Shown here in pieces: positions 21,433-32,681 of a DNA stretch of 64,000 bases (position 1 is the stretch's first letter; each line of letters opens with the position of its first letter). The translations under genes and the position numbers were made by a program. Below the pieces are notes generated by a model. The model searched no databases. It saw only the letters and a program-made list of their open reading frames with translations, and had not been told where the DNA came from. The stretch is from Cydia pomonella (lineage: Eukaryota > Arthropoda > Insecta > Lepidoptera > Tortricidae): contig NC_084713.1 of assembly GCF_033807575.1 (NCBI RefSeq), forward strand, positions 20,125,389-20,189,388, read 5' to 3'.

Positions 21433-21854
21433 GAGGCTGTCAATACCTAAAGCGCGCACACTGTCTATTTGTATCGGAGTAAATGAGATAGCACTGTCGC
21501 ATGTTACTGGGCCTGGGCAAGGGAATAATAAGAAAAATATTTAAATAAAAAAAGTGGATTATTAGTGTAATATTTTACTCAACCACGGTTTAGATATAAA
21601 TGTTTTGAAATTGTGATTTTAATTGCAGACCCATAAGTCAAAACAATAAAGACATAAAACCGTTTAATTGTGATTTTAAGACCAATCTTTGCAATTATTT
21701 TCTATCGAGCCGATTCCGTATCGAGTACAACCACGGTCTTCGAAATATAATTAATATGAACATATATTTTTCTTACTTGACTAAAACAAATAGTCTTTCT
21801 TAAAAAACTGTTTAAGTAACATCAATTTCAAGGACATTTGGTGTTGACAGCCTC
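21433..21854. mobile_element. piggyBac-like MITE with TTAA target duplication
   Basis: Terminal inverted repeat GAGGCTGTCAATACC at the left, GGTGTTGACAGCCTC at the right (one mismatch in 15). TTAA lies directly outside each end (21429-21432, 21855-21858), the exact duplication of piggyBac transposons. The 422-bp body is AT-rich without a coding frame, and CAACCACGG occurs twice internally. Confidence 0.85.
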
Positions 21855-21980
21855 TTAACTTAAACCCGGGTCGTTACCTGGGTACGGTCAACCAATTTGA
21901 TTCCTAGGCCACTATAGAACCATGCATGTCATGGGTGACTGTGTACATAAATATTATCACTTTTTTTATTCCTATCTGAC

Positions 21981-22130
21981 GATGGGTTTAGCCTATGAGT
22001 AGTGACAGTGACCCTACCTATTAAGCCGATGGTCCCGGGTTCCAATCCAGGTGAGGGCAGATATTTGTTCCTGAGTCATGTGTGTTTTCTATATTATGCA
22101 TATATATTTATATATACGTATATATATCGT
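21981..22130 (+). mobile_element. SINE family B, 3'-truncated copy
   Basis: Head with box A-like TTAGCCTATGAGTAG and box B-like GGGTTCCAATCCAGG, then TTCCTGAGTCATGTGTGTTT, followed by a TA-rich stretch where the family's end is missing. Confidence 0.75.
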
Positions 22131-23171
22131 CGGGAAACAGCGAAAAAAGCCGTACAACGACCGCAATGACCACGACTACTCTGACAAGAGTATACGACTA
22201 TGAAGATATATATCGTCGCCTATTACCCATAGTACAAGCTTTGCTTAGTCGGTCTATGTTAGATTCTCCCCAAGTTTTATTTTTCTATTTGAGTCTCAAG
22301 TAGTAAAAAAAATATTCCGCTTGTAGGGGGCAGTTCAAAAAATTGTTTTGATTCTCTTATCATTGCAATATCAACATGAATGACACGAATGATTTAAATA
22401 TAAAATAAAATCAATGTGACTCACATTCTCGTCACTATTTAGCATATACTCTAAGATTTATTAAGACTCTAATACATGGTGTTGCATTACTAAATAAGTC
22501 ACTTGCAATAATTTACGGGCTGAATTTATAGGTCATACTAAGCAACTTTTACTATTGGACCCAACTCCAAATCGCGAAAAAAAATTTTACTCTCCCATAG
22601 TAAATTTTAAGCTCAGACAGCCAAAATGTATTAAATCTAGTATATCTAATGCCTCAAGTTAACTTTATTCCTAATACAATATAAAATTATCCTTTTAAGT
22701 ATAAAAGCCGTAATCCATGTCCATATCACAAATATTATCGCATGAAACCGTTGGTAAGAGTAAAACTCATCGATGCCACGAAGAAACTATCATTCAAATC
22801 GCAAACTCCACGGAGACAATAACTTTATTAAAATCAGGAATTCTCATTCACTATCGACGGCATCAGATTTATGTCCTATCGTTACTCTTAAACTGTTTAT
22901 CTTCAAAGGCCCTGTTTAGTTCAAAACGTGATTATTATTTGTAAAATAAGACGTCGATCCAACGCTGAACGTTAAAGGGGTTTTAAGATAATCTGGACGA
23001 AATATTACTCGAGCCTCGATAAAGGTGGTCTCTGTAAGGTGCTCTCACGTTCTGGACCTGTAAGAAAGGGTCCAAAACAGAAAATGCTTTGTGCTAAAAA
23101 CGTCGACCCCTTATCTCCGTTTACGGGTCGCGACCATAGACACAAGAAAGCAAAGAACCGTACCAGGCCAT
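22131..23171. other. Intergenic DNA, mostly unrecognised
   Basis: Positions 22540-22600 (TATTGGACCCAACTCCAAAT then CGCGAAAAAAA) look like a scrap of a common lepidopteran repeat. The frames at 22082-22303 and 22717-22944 have no features that I recognise. Confidence 0.3.
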
Positions 23172-23293
23172 GTAGCCAACGTGCAAATCGCTTACGCTTC
23201 GTAGCGATCGAAACGCAACTGTCACTGTCGCACTAATATGAAAGAGTGATAGGGTTTTGTTGTCGAAGCGATAGCGATTGTCACCTTGGCTAG
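23172..23293. mobile_element. MITE of the GTAGCCAAC family
   Basis: Left end GTAGCCAACGTGCAAATCGC and right end GCGATTGTCACCTTGGCTAG form an imperfect inverted repeat. The inner part carries TGTCGCACTAATATGAAAGA. Two relatives sit side by side at 41604-41703 and 41730-41870. Confidence 0.7.
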
Positions 23294-24210
23294 GCTGGCT
23301 GTCGCTTCCATAGCGAACTATGATTTTAGTGGAAAAATTGCTTTTTGATTTCCAAACCCAGTTATTAGGTCAAGGTTGATCACAATGTTTTCTTTACAGC
23401 CTTCGCTGTGTTTAGGAAGGAGAACTTCTGAACCTCTCTCTTGTTTCATTTCCTTCTCGCCTTGGACTAACGTTTCGCCTCCTTATTTAAAAACCTATTA
23501 AATAGAGTAAATAGACCATTGAGGGCTAAAAACTAACTAAACATTATTTATCATCTATAACTTAAAAGCTAAAAAAAAGTTCAAGGCTTCCAACAAGTCT
23601 AATTAATTTTTGATACAGTTACGAATAATTTATATTTTATGTGTTAAACGGCCAATCTATATAAAACGCCATACCATATTATAATCCCATTTTGATATGT
23701 TTTCTTATTTACCTGACCAAACTAACTAACGTAACCTCGTAAAATCATGTAGTTTTATTTGCAAAAAAATATAATAAACTTATTTAACATTCATGACATA
23801 CCTACGTAACCACAAGAAGTTGTCTACTTTCCCATAAACATGTGGTAGGTATTCTTATCAAGAAACCGCCTTCATCGTAAACGAATCACTAGATTATAAT
23901 ATATGACATAATTACGACCTCATTAGGTAGATTTTAACAGTTTAGTTAATTGACAACTTTGATTATTTTTTGCCAAATCGATATGAGTTTGAAAGTCATT
24001 ATGCAAATGAGCTAGTTCAAAACTTAATGATCTTTTTTAAATAATATTTGATTTTGAGATTATAATCTTGAGGTCATTGGACAATTTTAATGAACTAAAT
24101 TAGCAATAATTCAAATAAGGAAGACATGCGTGATAAGATTTTCGTTTTTTAGTTTTATAATTTATGACATAATTGTACATATTTTAAGTATGTAAATAGT
24201 CGTTCGGAAA
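23294..24210. other. Intergenic DNA with possible regulatory motifs
   Basis: AT-rich and not recognised as repeat. An octamer ATGCAAAT at 24001-24008 in the context TCATTATGCAAATGAG is a good POU-homeodomain site. Function is speculative. Confidence 0.25.
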
Positions 24211-24530
24211 GCGGTGGTGGCATAGTGGATATGACGTCCGACTTTCATACGAGGTCGCGAGTTAAAATCCTGGCTCCAATAATTTTTCGGAACTTATGTA
24301 CGGAATATCATTTGATATTCACCACTAGCTATTCGATGAAGGAAAACATCGTGAGGAAACCTGCGTACATTCGCGAAGAAATTCAAAGATGTATGTGAAG
24401 TTCCAAGTGTTCCAACATGCTTTGGGCCAGCGTGGGGACTATAGCCCAAGCCCTCTCGAACATGAGAGGAGGCCTGTGGCCAGCAGTGGGACGTAGACGT
24501 ATACAGGCTGAATTATTATATTATTATTAT
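24211..24530 (+). mobile_element. SINE family A, full-length copy
   Basis: Begins GCGGTGGTGGCATAGTGGAT (box A-like), with GAGTTAAAATCC in the box B position, then the family body (CGGAACTTATGTACGGAATA, CATCGTGAGGAAACCTGC, GCGTGGGGACTATAGCCCAA) and the tail CAGCAGTGGGACG followed by ATT repeats. The tail resembles the 3' end of a LINE coding frame. Confidence 0.88.
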
Positions 24531-25079
24531 TAAAAACTCGTTCAAAGTATGGATATGGTAAGGTATTGGTTCAGATGTTTGACTTTTAAAGTGGTGGTCA
24601 TGGCTTCCAATCCTGGCTTATTATTATTTATTACATTGCATTATTTATTAATCAAACGATAAATTTTAGGTACCTACATACCTAGATCACCACTACCTCT
24701 TTAGTGAAATAGCACTTTATATATAGGGAACCAGACGACACCAAAAATCTCTAAGGTTGAACGATCACATCTGATGTATTCGTTAAAACATAAGATAAGG
24801 TTTCTAAACTGGCTTTGTGCGGGGTGCAAGTGCTATTTAATACTCTTTTTGCTACTTTGGTTACTTTAGTAGCCGTACCATGTGTTGACTCATGAACTCT
24901 ATCGCAGTCCGTCTCGATTTATTGGTGCGATAGAGAGGGAACGCGATCGAGTTGCATATGATAGTATATGCAATATAAATATATATATTATATAGTTGAT
25001 ATGCAGTTGCTAACGTAAATGTCAAACTCGTGGTAGCTGTAGTAGGTGTTACAAAATCACAAACCTTGACCTTTACCAC
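24531..25079. other. Intergenic DNA without recognised features
   Basis: AT-rich with short TA-repeats near 24970-25000. Nothing supported. Confidence 0.3.
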
Positions 25080-25371
25080 TTTTTTTTAATACTACGTTGG
25101 TGGCAAACAAGCATACAGCCCGCCCGATGGTAAGGAGTCTAGTTAGCAGGAGTTATGTGAGCGTTGCCGACCCTAACACTTCGCAGCCTCTGAGCTCTGG
25201 CAACCTTACTCATCGGTAGGAACACAACACTATATGAGTAGGGTCTAGTGTTATTTGGCTGCGGTTTTCTGTAAGGTGGAGGTACTTCCCCAGTTGGGCT
25301 CTGCTTAAATCTGTAATGACATCCGCTGTGCTATGCCCTACCACACAAAGGGAGATGACATTCTCAATGAT
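25080..25371 (+). mobile_element. Interspersed repeat family E
   Basis: T-run, then GGTGGCAAACAAGCATACAG, GCGTTGCCGACCCTAACAC and TAGGGTCTAGTGTTATTTGG. I recall this non-coding repeat as very common across Lepidoptera. A fragment of the same family in reverse is at 57783-57897. Confidence 0.75.
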
Positions 25372-25450
25372 AGATAGATAGATAGATAGATAGATAAAAT
25401 CTTTATTCAACCACAACTTACATGCTTTGTGACACAAACAAATAACAAGA
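25372..25450 (-). mobile_element. LINE 3' tail with GATA repeats
   Basis: Six to seven GATA units followed by AAATCTTTATTCAACCACAA. Read on the minus strand this is an AATAAA-containing 3' end with a TATC tail, the same layout as the plus-strand tail at 32640-32681. Confidence 0.65.
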
Positions 25451-26050
25451 GAAAAAGAAAATTGACAAGAGACAAAGAAAAAGTAACATACAGTTTGACA
25501 CTAATATCAATAATTACGTCAATAATCAAATGTATTACGTGTCTTATTTTTAGATTAATAGAGATATTAGTAGAGGGTCATGTGTTGTGGTAAAGAATAG
25601 GCGCTGACTCAGCATAATTGCTGCGGAGACCACAGCGCTGATCTTCCGTCAGAACCTTAAAACCTACACTAATAAACGACCAGTGCAGCACTAGTCAATG
25701 TACAGTGCAGCACTAGACAATGCCCGTATTTCTCTTAACACTTTCTTCGTTTGGTAAATAGATCAACGAACTAAACATCATCTTTTTTAGAATTTTTTGT
25801 ACAAAATATTGTACTATATTTCTTCCATGTCTAACCGTTCCTAACCCTCCACCGCTCTTCGGCCCGGCACGAAGTCATCATTCATACGCGCAGATATCAT
25901 CGTCGCGTCGCTCGCTTGTTAACAATAAAAATGTTGCCCACTAAACGTGTCCCGGGCTCGCCTTGACTTGACTTGAGGTCCTTGTTTTGGTTTTGGGGGT
26001 CTAGCAGTAACTAAAGAAAAAAACACTATGATTAAGAGGGAAGAAGAAGA
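25451..26050. other. Intergenic DNA with a 22-bp direct repeat
   Basis: CAGTGCAGCACTAG occurs twice near 25681-25717, each followed by CAATG. No other feature recognised. Confidence 0.35.
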
Positions 26051-26366
26051 AGAATAATAATAATAATAATTCAGCCTATATACGTCCCACTGCTGGGCAG
26101 AGGCCTCCTCTCATGCGCGAGAGGGCTCGGGCTATAGTCCCCACGCTAGCCCAATGCGGATTGGGGACTTCACATACACCTTTGAATTTCTTTGCAGATG
26201 CATGCAGGTTTCCTCACGATGTTTTCCTTCACCGAAAAGCTTAGTGGTAAATATCAAATGATATTTCGTACATAAGTTCCGAAAAACTCATTGGTACGAG
26301 CCAGGATTTGATCCCACGACCTCTGGATTGAAAGTCGGACGTTATATCCACTCGGTCACCACCGCT
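26051..26366 (-). mobile_element. SINE family A, full-length copy
   Basis: Reverse-strand copy: AAT-rich tail at the low end, then CGTCCCACTGCTGGGC, body, and the tRNA-like head at the high end (box B-like GGATTTGATCC and box A-like CCACTCGGTCACCACCGC in plus-strand reading). Length about 316 bp, like the copy at 24211-24530. Confidence 0.9.
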
Positions 26367-26789
26367 TTTTCTAACTAACAATCTAACAAAATAAGGGTAA
26401 TTTTTCTATGAAATTCCATTTCGGGAAAAAACGTTCGGAGCGGAAACGATTGGCATGTTGGCTACGCACTTGGTAACCTTTCCTTACGTGTAACGCCTTT
26501 TCAGTTCAAAGCCCAAATCAATCGCCTCTATAACCTTATCCTAATCCCATAATGAAATTAACTTAATACCGCTAAGACTAAGCACACTAATTCGATAAAG
26601 CAGACGAACATCACAAATTGCCAATCAATAATGACCCCTTAGGACGTGTAATTAACAACTGCATTAGTAGGTGCATTATGCATGCCGCTGAATCTGTATC
26701 CAGGCACGGGCTGGTTCCACTTTGGGCCGATGTAATGCAAGTTTTGCTATTGGGAAGTCAGCCTACTTTTAGGACATAAAAATTTGGAT
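26367..26789. other. Intergenic DNA without recognised features
   Basis: No coding frame or repeat recognised. Confidence 0.3.
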
Positions 26790-26990
26790 ATTGAATGAAG
26801 GAATGAATCTTTATTTTCAGGCAACTATTGGCCCATAGATAAATACCTGACATCTCACTCTGCATACATATTATTAAAAAAATATATCTAAAAACTAAAA
26901 ACACACAATTATGGCTGCGATGCAGTTCGCAACCCCGCAGTGTCAGGGAACCGGCCGCGGAACCGCCGCCGGAACTTGACACTCTTCGGA
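26790..26990 (-). mobile_element. LINE 3' end
   Basis: GAATGAAGGAATGAATCTTT at the low end gives, on the minus strand, an AATAAA-like signal and ATTC tail units. The inner part reads CAGGCAACTATTGGCCCATA and ends in a GC-rich block (GGAACCGGCCGCGGAACC). Resembles truncated lepidopteran LINE 3' ends; clade not determined. Confidence 0.55.
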
Positions 26991-27718
26991 TAAGGAGGGG
27001 TCCTTGGTAAATAAAGGTTGCTAGTCGGAACGCTCACCACAAATAAATTTAAATTCACACTGTGTCGAGATTCCTACTTCACGAACCTCAGGATGAATCC
27101 GGACTTGGACTTGACTCATACATACTTTACGATTATTTATTTATTGAATCAAGTTAACATAGCATTACAGCTTACGCCAAAGCGTTACGTAGATTCATAA
27201 CTTAAAACTACTTATTTATTAATTAAAAACTAACTTACATCACTAACTCATCACTCTCACTCATCATACTTCATATCTAACATTATCATTATATGATCAC
27301 TAGCACAATATGGTTTAGATATCAATAATATATACGATTTCTAAATGTTTAAATATAAAAACATGACTTTTTACTAAACTTATTATTTATATTATTATTA
27401 ACATAAAACAGTATTTCCATTAAACTATTATTGTCTTAACGGTTTCATGATTATTATAATGGCCTGAAAATCTTTTGTATTAAAGTAATTTTGGCAACTT
27501 GTTTCAAAGCTAACCAATAATTTTACGCGAATTCAATTTCCAGGAACGAATCGCCGTACCAACAGACTGGGTAAAAATATGCGTGTATTATTAAATCCAA
27601 CCAAAAACATATAATCGCGGCCTGCAACGGTATGAGAACATTCTTACATATTTTTGGGACATGGAATGCAGATAGGGGGAAGTGGGGTAAAACTGGGACC
27701 TTGAGAACAGTTTAAATA
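26991..27718. other. Intergenic DNA without recognised features
   Basis: AT-rich. No supported feature. Confidence 0.3.
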
Positions 27719-28044
27719 AAATAAGTTTTTGGCAAAAAATTCATTTTTGATACAAGCTTTTATCGCTGACTGTACTTTTCTTTCCACAGGCAACGAATAC
27801 TCATCGAGACAATTCTAACGACCACAAACACAATTAGGTTGCGTTGTTTTATCACAGAGTTCCTGTGGCTACCTCCTGTCTCCATCATCAGATCAGCTCA
27901 TTGCATTGTCACCCGACTTACATATGTTTGCAAATTTTCAGCTTCATTGGAAACTGGGAAGTGGGTCGAATTTAACTCGCCAGATTTGATTACAGACCGA
28001 CAGACAACGGGACAGGTGACACGTGGGTGAAACTAAATAAAAGC
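27719..28044 (+). mobile_element. Interspersed repeat family F
   Basis: AAGCTTTTATCGCTGACTGT, CTTTCCACAGGCAACGAATA, then CACAGAGTTCCTGTGGCTAC, ending near GTGAAACTAAATAAAAGC. Its first 99 bp recur at 32205-32304. I recall this family from other moth sequences. No intact coding frame. Confidence 0.7.
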
Positions 28045-28436
28045 TTTTAAAATCATTATTTTTAGAAACATCTACAAACTGTACTTGTTGCAGTTTAGTT
28101 GTTGACTTAATTAACAACACATTTATTAAGTGAGATCACTATTTTCATTTCTATATAGTCCATACGTAGAAAAAAACAATCCACTTTTAAATCTTTGTTT
28201 TGTACGATTTTAACCCAAAGCTTGTCCAAAACCGGGTAGGTACACCGAATTCTTTATCCGATTTTGTCCCTTAGTAAAAATAGCAATGGATAACTCGCCA
28301 AGTTCGTCAGGTCTTCAACCAGTACAGCCTTCATGAGCCCATTTTTACACTTGATACGTTGTTACCCAAGCATCGCTTTCCCGTGTTTTTTACAAAAAGA
28401 GATAAATGTCCTAGTCGGTGTTACCCGTACGGTTTT
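28045..28436. other. Intergenic DNA without recognised features
   Basis: AT-rich; nothing supported. Confidence 0.3.
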
Positions 28437-28766
28437 TTTTTTAATGATATAGTAGGCAAACGAGCAGACGGATGATAAGTGACTCCATGGTGACCCGCGA
28501 CACCAGAGGGGTGGTAAGCCTTAAGATGGGAGTAGGCTCTTTTCTTGACAATAGCTCAAGCCCTCACGCACATGATGGCTCCTCTACACGATGGCCCATC
28601 ATAGGCCAGTCCAAGGGACGGATTTATGCGTTAGAGGGAGCAAGTGATATTGCTATCTCATTCTACCGCATAACTGCGTCCCTTAGACTGGCCTACGCTA
28701 GGCCATCGTGTAGAGGAGCCCTGAGAGGAGGCCTGCGTCCAGCTGAGGGACGTATATAGGCTGTTT
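28437..28766 (+). mobile_element. Chimeric repeat interrupted by a MITE
   Basis: Begins like a LINE 3'-UTR repeat (GTAGGCAAACGAGCAGACGG, CGCGACACCAGAGGGGT) and passes into the family A SINE tail (CAAGCCCTCACGCACATGA ... GAGAGGAGGCCTGCGTCCAG). A MITE (28577-28720) splits the tail. The 95-codon frame here is not a protein, since it lies inside these repeats. Confidence 0.7.
28577..28720. mobile_element. MITE inserted in a SINE-like tail, TGA duplication
   Basis: GGCTCCTCTACACGATGGCC at the left and GGCCATCGTGTAGAGGAGCC at the right are exact reverse complements. TGA lies just outside on both sides, and the family A SINE elsewhere reads CATGAGAGGAGG without interruption, supporting a 3-bp target duplication. 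A diverged relative is at 47153-47395. Confidence 0.85.
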
Positions 28767-29703
28767 TTTTTAGCCAACCATTGAAATAGATAAAGCTATC
28801 GGTCTCAAGAAGAATAAACCTAACCTGTTATCTGCCATGCGTATTCTACAAACATTTACATAATTACTAAGGCTTAAACGCTTTTAATCGCATGATTGCA
28901 TGCAGTTAACACTTTAATCAAAAATTTACAAGCAATTATGAATTTGTTAGTTTATTATTGTGATAGTAAAATGGTAGTCGTAATTTAGGTAAACGATTAG
29001 CGAAAATTTACTGTTTAAAATTAAGAGGGGGTTAAGCCAAACTTGTTGTTTTCGAATTTAAACTGCCGTGAGATATACTAACATTAAGCTAATTTTACGG
29101 CTTAATTCACGTACTTTTAGTCACTCGCACCATGTATTTCGGAGATCCTAGGTCTCCTTTTTCTAGCACTAGCAGTGGGAGTAGCGTTCACGATGGCCGC
29201 GCGAATGCATGATGGATGGATGAATGGATTGATGGTTCGCCATCGCTACTCGCTTTATTATTGCTTGAAAAAAAAAACTATAAATCTGTATCTTTAGGTA
29301 TAATATATATAATATAATAGTACATTGTGCAACGAGGGGGGTAAGTGAACATTCATCCGCCATTTTGTGATTTCTTGACAGGTTAGGCATCGAAGGCACA
29401 AACCTAAATAGCATTCAGTCACGATTGAAAATTATGTAAAAATATTTTAAACGGCTGTTAAATTAATCAAATTAAATATTTTTAAACATAAACAAAAATA
29501 TTAAATTATAGACGTCAGTATTTCAAAAACAAAACTCATTGCATATATAGTTACCCTGCATAACAAAGCGGTATAATTTGAGTGTAAAACAGCTAGTGAC
29601 ATAGCCGAGAGACGTGACAAGCAAAATTTTTAAGCCGAAGTATTATTTTCAGAGTAATTGAGGAATATTTCGTCGCCATGTTTCACGCGGCGCGGCGCAC
29701 CAT
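28767..29703. other. Intergenic DNA without recognised features
   Basis: A degenerate GATG-rich patch lies at 29208-29238. No supported gene. Confidence 0.3.
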
Positions 29704-29808
29704 AGGTCGCGAACCACGTTCGATGTGTTGCCTCCCTGTCGAACTTACGTACGAATTTCCAAGTGCGACAGACAGGCAACACGTCGAACGTGGTTCACGG
29801 TAGGCCCT
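29704..29808. mobile_element. Hairpin MITE, second copy of the 8864-8973 family
   Basis: GCGAACCACGTTCGATGTGT at the left pairs with ACACGTCGAACGTGGTTCAC at the right, and the end is GTAGGCCCT as in the first copy. The left terminal bases (AGGGCCTAC) are altered to ATAGGT. Confidence 0.8.
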
Positions 29809-31100
29809 CATATCTCTTGTTCCCAGCTGGCGTTACTCCCTGAATCCCCCTCCGAAGAGTCAGATTTGACTAGTTAGTATCACTACTCGATTAGGCTATT
29901 ATTAAGTCAATGGACTTTCTTTACCAAATTCGCCATTCAAACAAAAAGTTTTATGAGTTACAAAAGCACTTTCTCCAACCAAAACAATTCTAAATATATA
30001 GCAATTTGTTAGTTACGTTTATCACTGGCATCGCTCACGTCCGTAAGGATCTAGTACGAGAGTTTTTGTCCATAGCACCCGCCACGCTGGTCAATCTCAC
30101 AGGACGTATACAATTATTTTAATCTTCTTCAAATCATACTCATAGCGATGTGGAATTGTGTGGATACGCCCGCATTGTTATAAGCTTATTTTAAATTTAG
30201 ATTTAGATTAATTTATTTCTCGATAAGTATTACATGTTTTATATTACAATATAGAATATAAAGTTGAGTTCAAAATAAGATCGTCAAAATAAACAGGGTG
30301 ATTCATGAGACGTAAGCAGGACTTAGCCTACACAATAAGTAAATGTTAATGAATCGTTTACCATCATATTTAAGTAAAACAATCACGCTGTTTTTTTGTT
30401 ACTTAACTTTTTGCTAAGGACAAAATTGATTATCTACAATCATGGACACCCTACAACGCTTAATTAACAAAGATAAAACCTCTTTCACCGTTATGACAGT
30501 ACTTTGATTATGAAGAAAACAAAATGTCACACTTGAGTGAGATACGATTTTTCAAAAGTAACCAGACTCCGATGACATTAATTTTGTCACATGTTATTAA
30601 TAAACCATAAAGGGTGACCACAAGTGTCGTAAATAAATGAAAACTTTTTTTTAAAACAGTAAAAATTAAATTAACGTTAATATCATAAATACTAGTACGA
30701 AACAGTAGCTTATAACTTACTGAATATGCAGGCTTGATCCTGCTCACGTCTCCTGAATCATTCTGTATACATGAATTCACATATTTTAAAAATTAGCATT
30801 TAATCATTTTTTGCTTTAGTAGTTGTGATTGTTAATTGTAAATAATTGAAGCGCTCTTTACGATTTTATTGATCTAACTGAATCGATTTAACATTATGAT
30901 TGTAATATATTTTGTCGCATTTTAGAAATTAGTCAAGCCTTTTATAAATTTAAGGTATATCATTATTTCGGCCTTGATTACGAGTATGTACATATTTAAT
31001 TATTAATTTGTTAATGACAACAATTAAGTAATTAACAATAACAGGCTCAATAAGTCTCTGGTTTTCTTTAATGTGTCTTGAATTAATAAATGGCTTCTGG
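29809..31100. other. Intergenic DNA, unique-looking AT-rich stretch
   Basis: No recognised repeat. Positions 30790-31080 are rich in homeodomain-type cores (TAATTA, TTAATTG). A 90-codon frame at 30508-30780 (-) has no recognisable features. Confidence 0.3.
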
Positions 31101-31200
31101 TACAGTCGAGTTTATAAATATGTATACATTTTTTCACCTTAATGCGACGTATTAAGGTTTAAGATAAAGAAATGTATACATAATTATGAACTCGGCTGTA
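31101..31200. mobile_element. Mariner-like hairpin MITE
   Basis: TACAGTCGAGTTTATAAATA at the left and its inverted counterpart ATTATGAACTCGGCTGTA at the right, with TTAAGG/CCTTAA near the centre. Ends of TA...TA form suit the TA target of Tc1/mariner. Confidence 0.7.
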
Positions 31201-32104
31201 CATAGATGGATTTGAATGAAAAGTTATATTAAATTGTCATACATTTTTAGCCATAATATTTGATGACATACATAGCAGTTGTCACATATATTTTGTGCAT
31301 ACCTAACGAACCTAACCAAAAATGTATGCGAATTAAATGTATGACTATCAAAATTATGACATAACTCATTTATGACAAGCCAGTTATGCTCAGGAATAAT
31401 CCTGACTAAAGATTTTTATGACTTCCAATTTTATACACACTTAAAGTGTTATGACAATTAAAAATATGACATAAGTTGTTATGCAGAGAGAGACCCGGCC
31501 AGATCACAAACGTAAACCAATAACCTCTATTATTTAATACATTATCACATTTAACACATATTATTTCATACACAAGTCACATCCACATTATCCCAACACG
31601 TCTCAACAGACAAAACAGGTTATTATATTCGGACACGTCGCTTGTTAGACAAACACGAGATCGGCCGATATCTCGGAACAATGTGAGTCGTGGGTGAGAC
31701 GAAAAACTATAACTAGAAGCACGTAGTTAGGTGCCTCTGAGTTCTTGTTGAATTTCGAGACGTGGAGAGGGAGAGGCATTGGAACAATGTAAGAGGTCAA
31801 TTTTATTCTAACTTACACCTGACCAGAGATGTGATAACTGTTTATAATAAGGTAAGGCCCCAAGCAAACCCGTTTTCAAACGACTACTTCGCAAGCATCT
31901 TCTGTCAGAAGAACTTAAATAAGGTTCACCATCATGTATATGTACATAATTATATGTATTAGTCTATCTTTTATACATTATATAAGTAGTAGTATTTAAC
32001 TATTTATATATTTTTGATATTATTTGACTTCACGTTTAATTTTTTCCTTATTATTTGTTATTATTTTTTCCTGCACCAACATACCTACACAAATGTCTCT
32101 GTTT
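31201..32104. other. Intergenic DNA with a degenerate inverted segment
   Basis: Around 31237-31350 GTCATACATTTTTAGCC and ATGTATGAC blocks are in inverted arrangement, probably an old MITE. No gene recognised. Confidence 0.35.
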
Positions 32105-32200
32105 GACCCAATGGTTGACTGGTAGAGAATGCCTTTTGGCATTAAATTCGCCATTTGTACATTTTTCTTTATGTGTGCAATAAAGTTTAAATAAATAAAA
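32105..32200 (+). mobile_element. LINE 3' end (CR1/Zenon-like family)
   Basis: GGTTGACTGGTAGAGAATGC, then TTTTGGCATTAAATTCGCC, GCAATAAAGTTT and an AAATA tail. Same family as 17685-17775. Confidence 0.75.
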
Positions 32201-32273
32201 ATAAATAAGGTTTTGGCAAAAAAATCATTTTTGGTACAAGCTTTTATCGCTGACTGTACTTTTTTTTCCACAG

Positions 32274-32507
32274 GCAACTAATACTCATCGAGACAATTCT
32301 AAAAACCCCAAACCCCGTCTAGTTGTCCCACAATGTAAACTCGCAAAATCTAGAAAGTCGCTCGGTGTTATTGGGGCAAAACCGTACAACTCGCTTCCTG
32401 CAGAAATGATTGAGTCAAGCGATACAATATTCAATAAAAGACTCAAAACACTCTTGATCGAACTGGCGTGTTATAACATAGATGACTTTGTCAATAGGAG
32501 TGGCTAA
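32274..32507 (+). pseudogene. LINE reverse-transcriptase protein, extreme C-terminus
   Basis: A 78-codon stop-free frame reads NTHRDNSKNPKPRLVVPQCK, then KSLGVIGAKPYNSLPAEM and FNKRLKTLLIELACYNIDDF, ending at TAA (32505-32507). The pattern of short basic blocks, a K-x-Y-N-x-L-P motif and F-K-x-x-L-K resembles the end of jockey/CR1-type LINE polyproteins. A non-coding tail follows to 32681 (AATAAAGAG, then four CTAT units). The 5' end of the element is missing and the start is not a true start codon. Confidence 0.7.
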
Positions 32508-32681
32508 CCCAACCACACAAAGCAACCAAGTACCTACCTATTTGTAAAATGTATAAAATGAATAATTTATGTTGTTTATTGTACTGTTGTCTGCCTCTAA
32601 ATTTAATCAATGGTTTATTTTTCTTGTATATTTTTACTGAGGTGTGCCAATAAAGAGTATTCTATCTATCTATCTATCTAT
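32508..32681 (+). mobile_element. LINE 3' UTR with CTAT tail
   Basis: Follows the stop of the preceding C-terminus directly. It ends with GTGCCAATAAAGAGTATT and CTAT repeats (about 32662-32681), the microsatellite type of LINE 3' end. Confidence 0.7.

Noticed and set aside
25372..25397. GATA array as a possible CRISPR-like or regulatory repeat
   Set aside because: It is a simple four-base LINE tail; the same type occurs at 8307-8325 and 32662-32681.
28472..28759. 95-codon plus-strand ORF
   Set aside because: It lies wholly inside a chimeric repeat and the MITE inserted in it.
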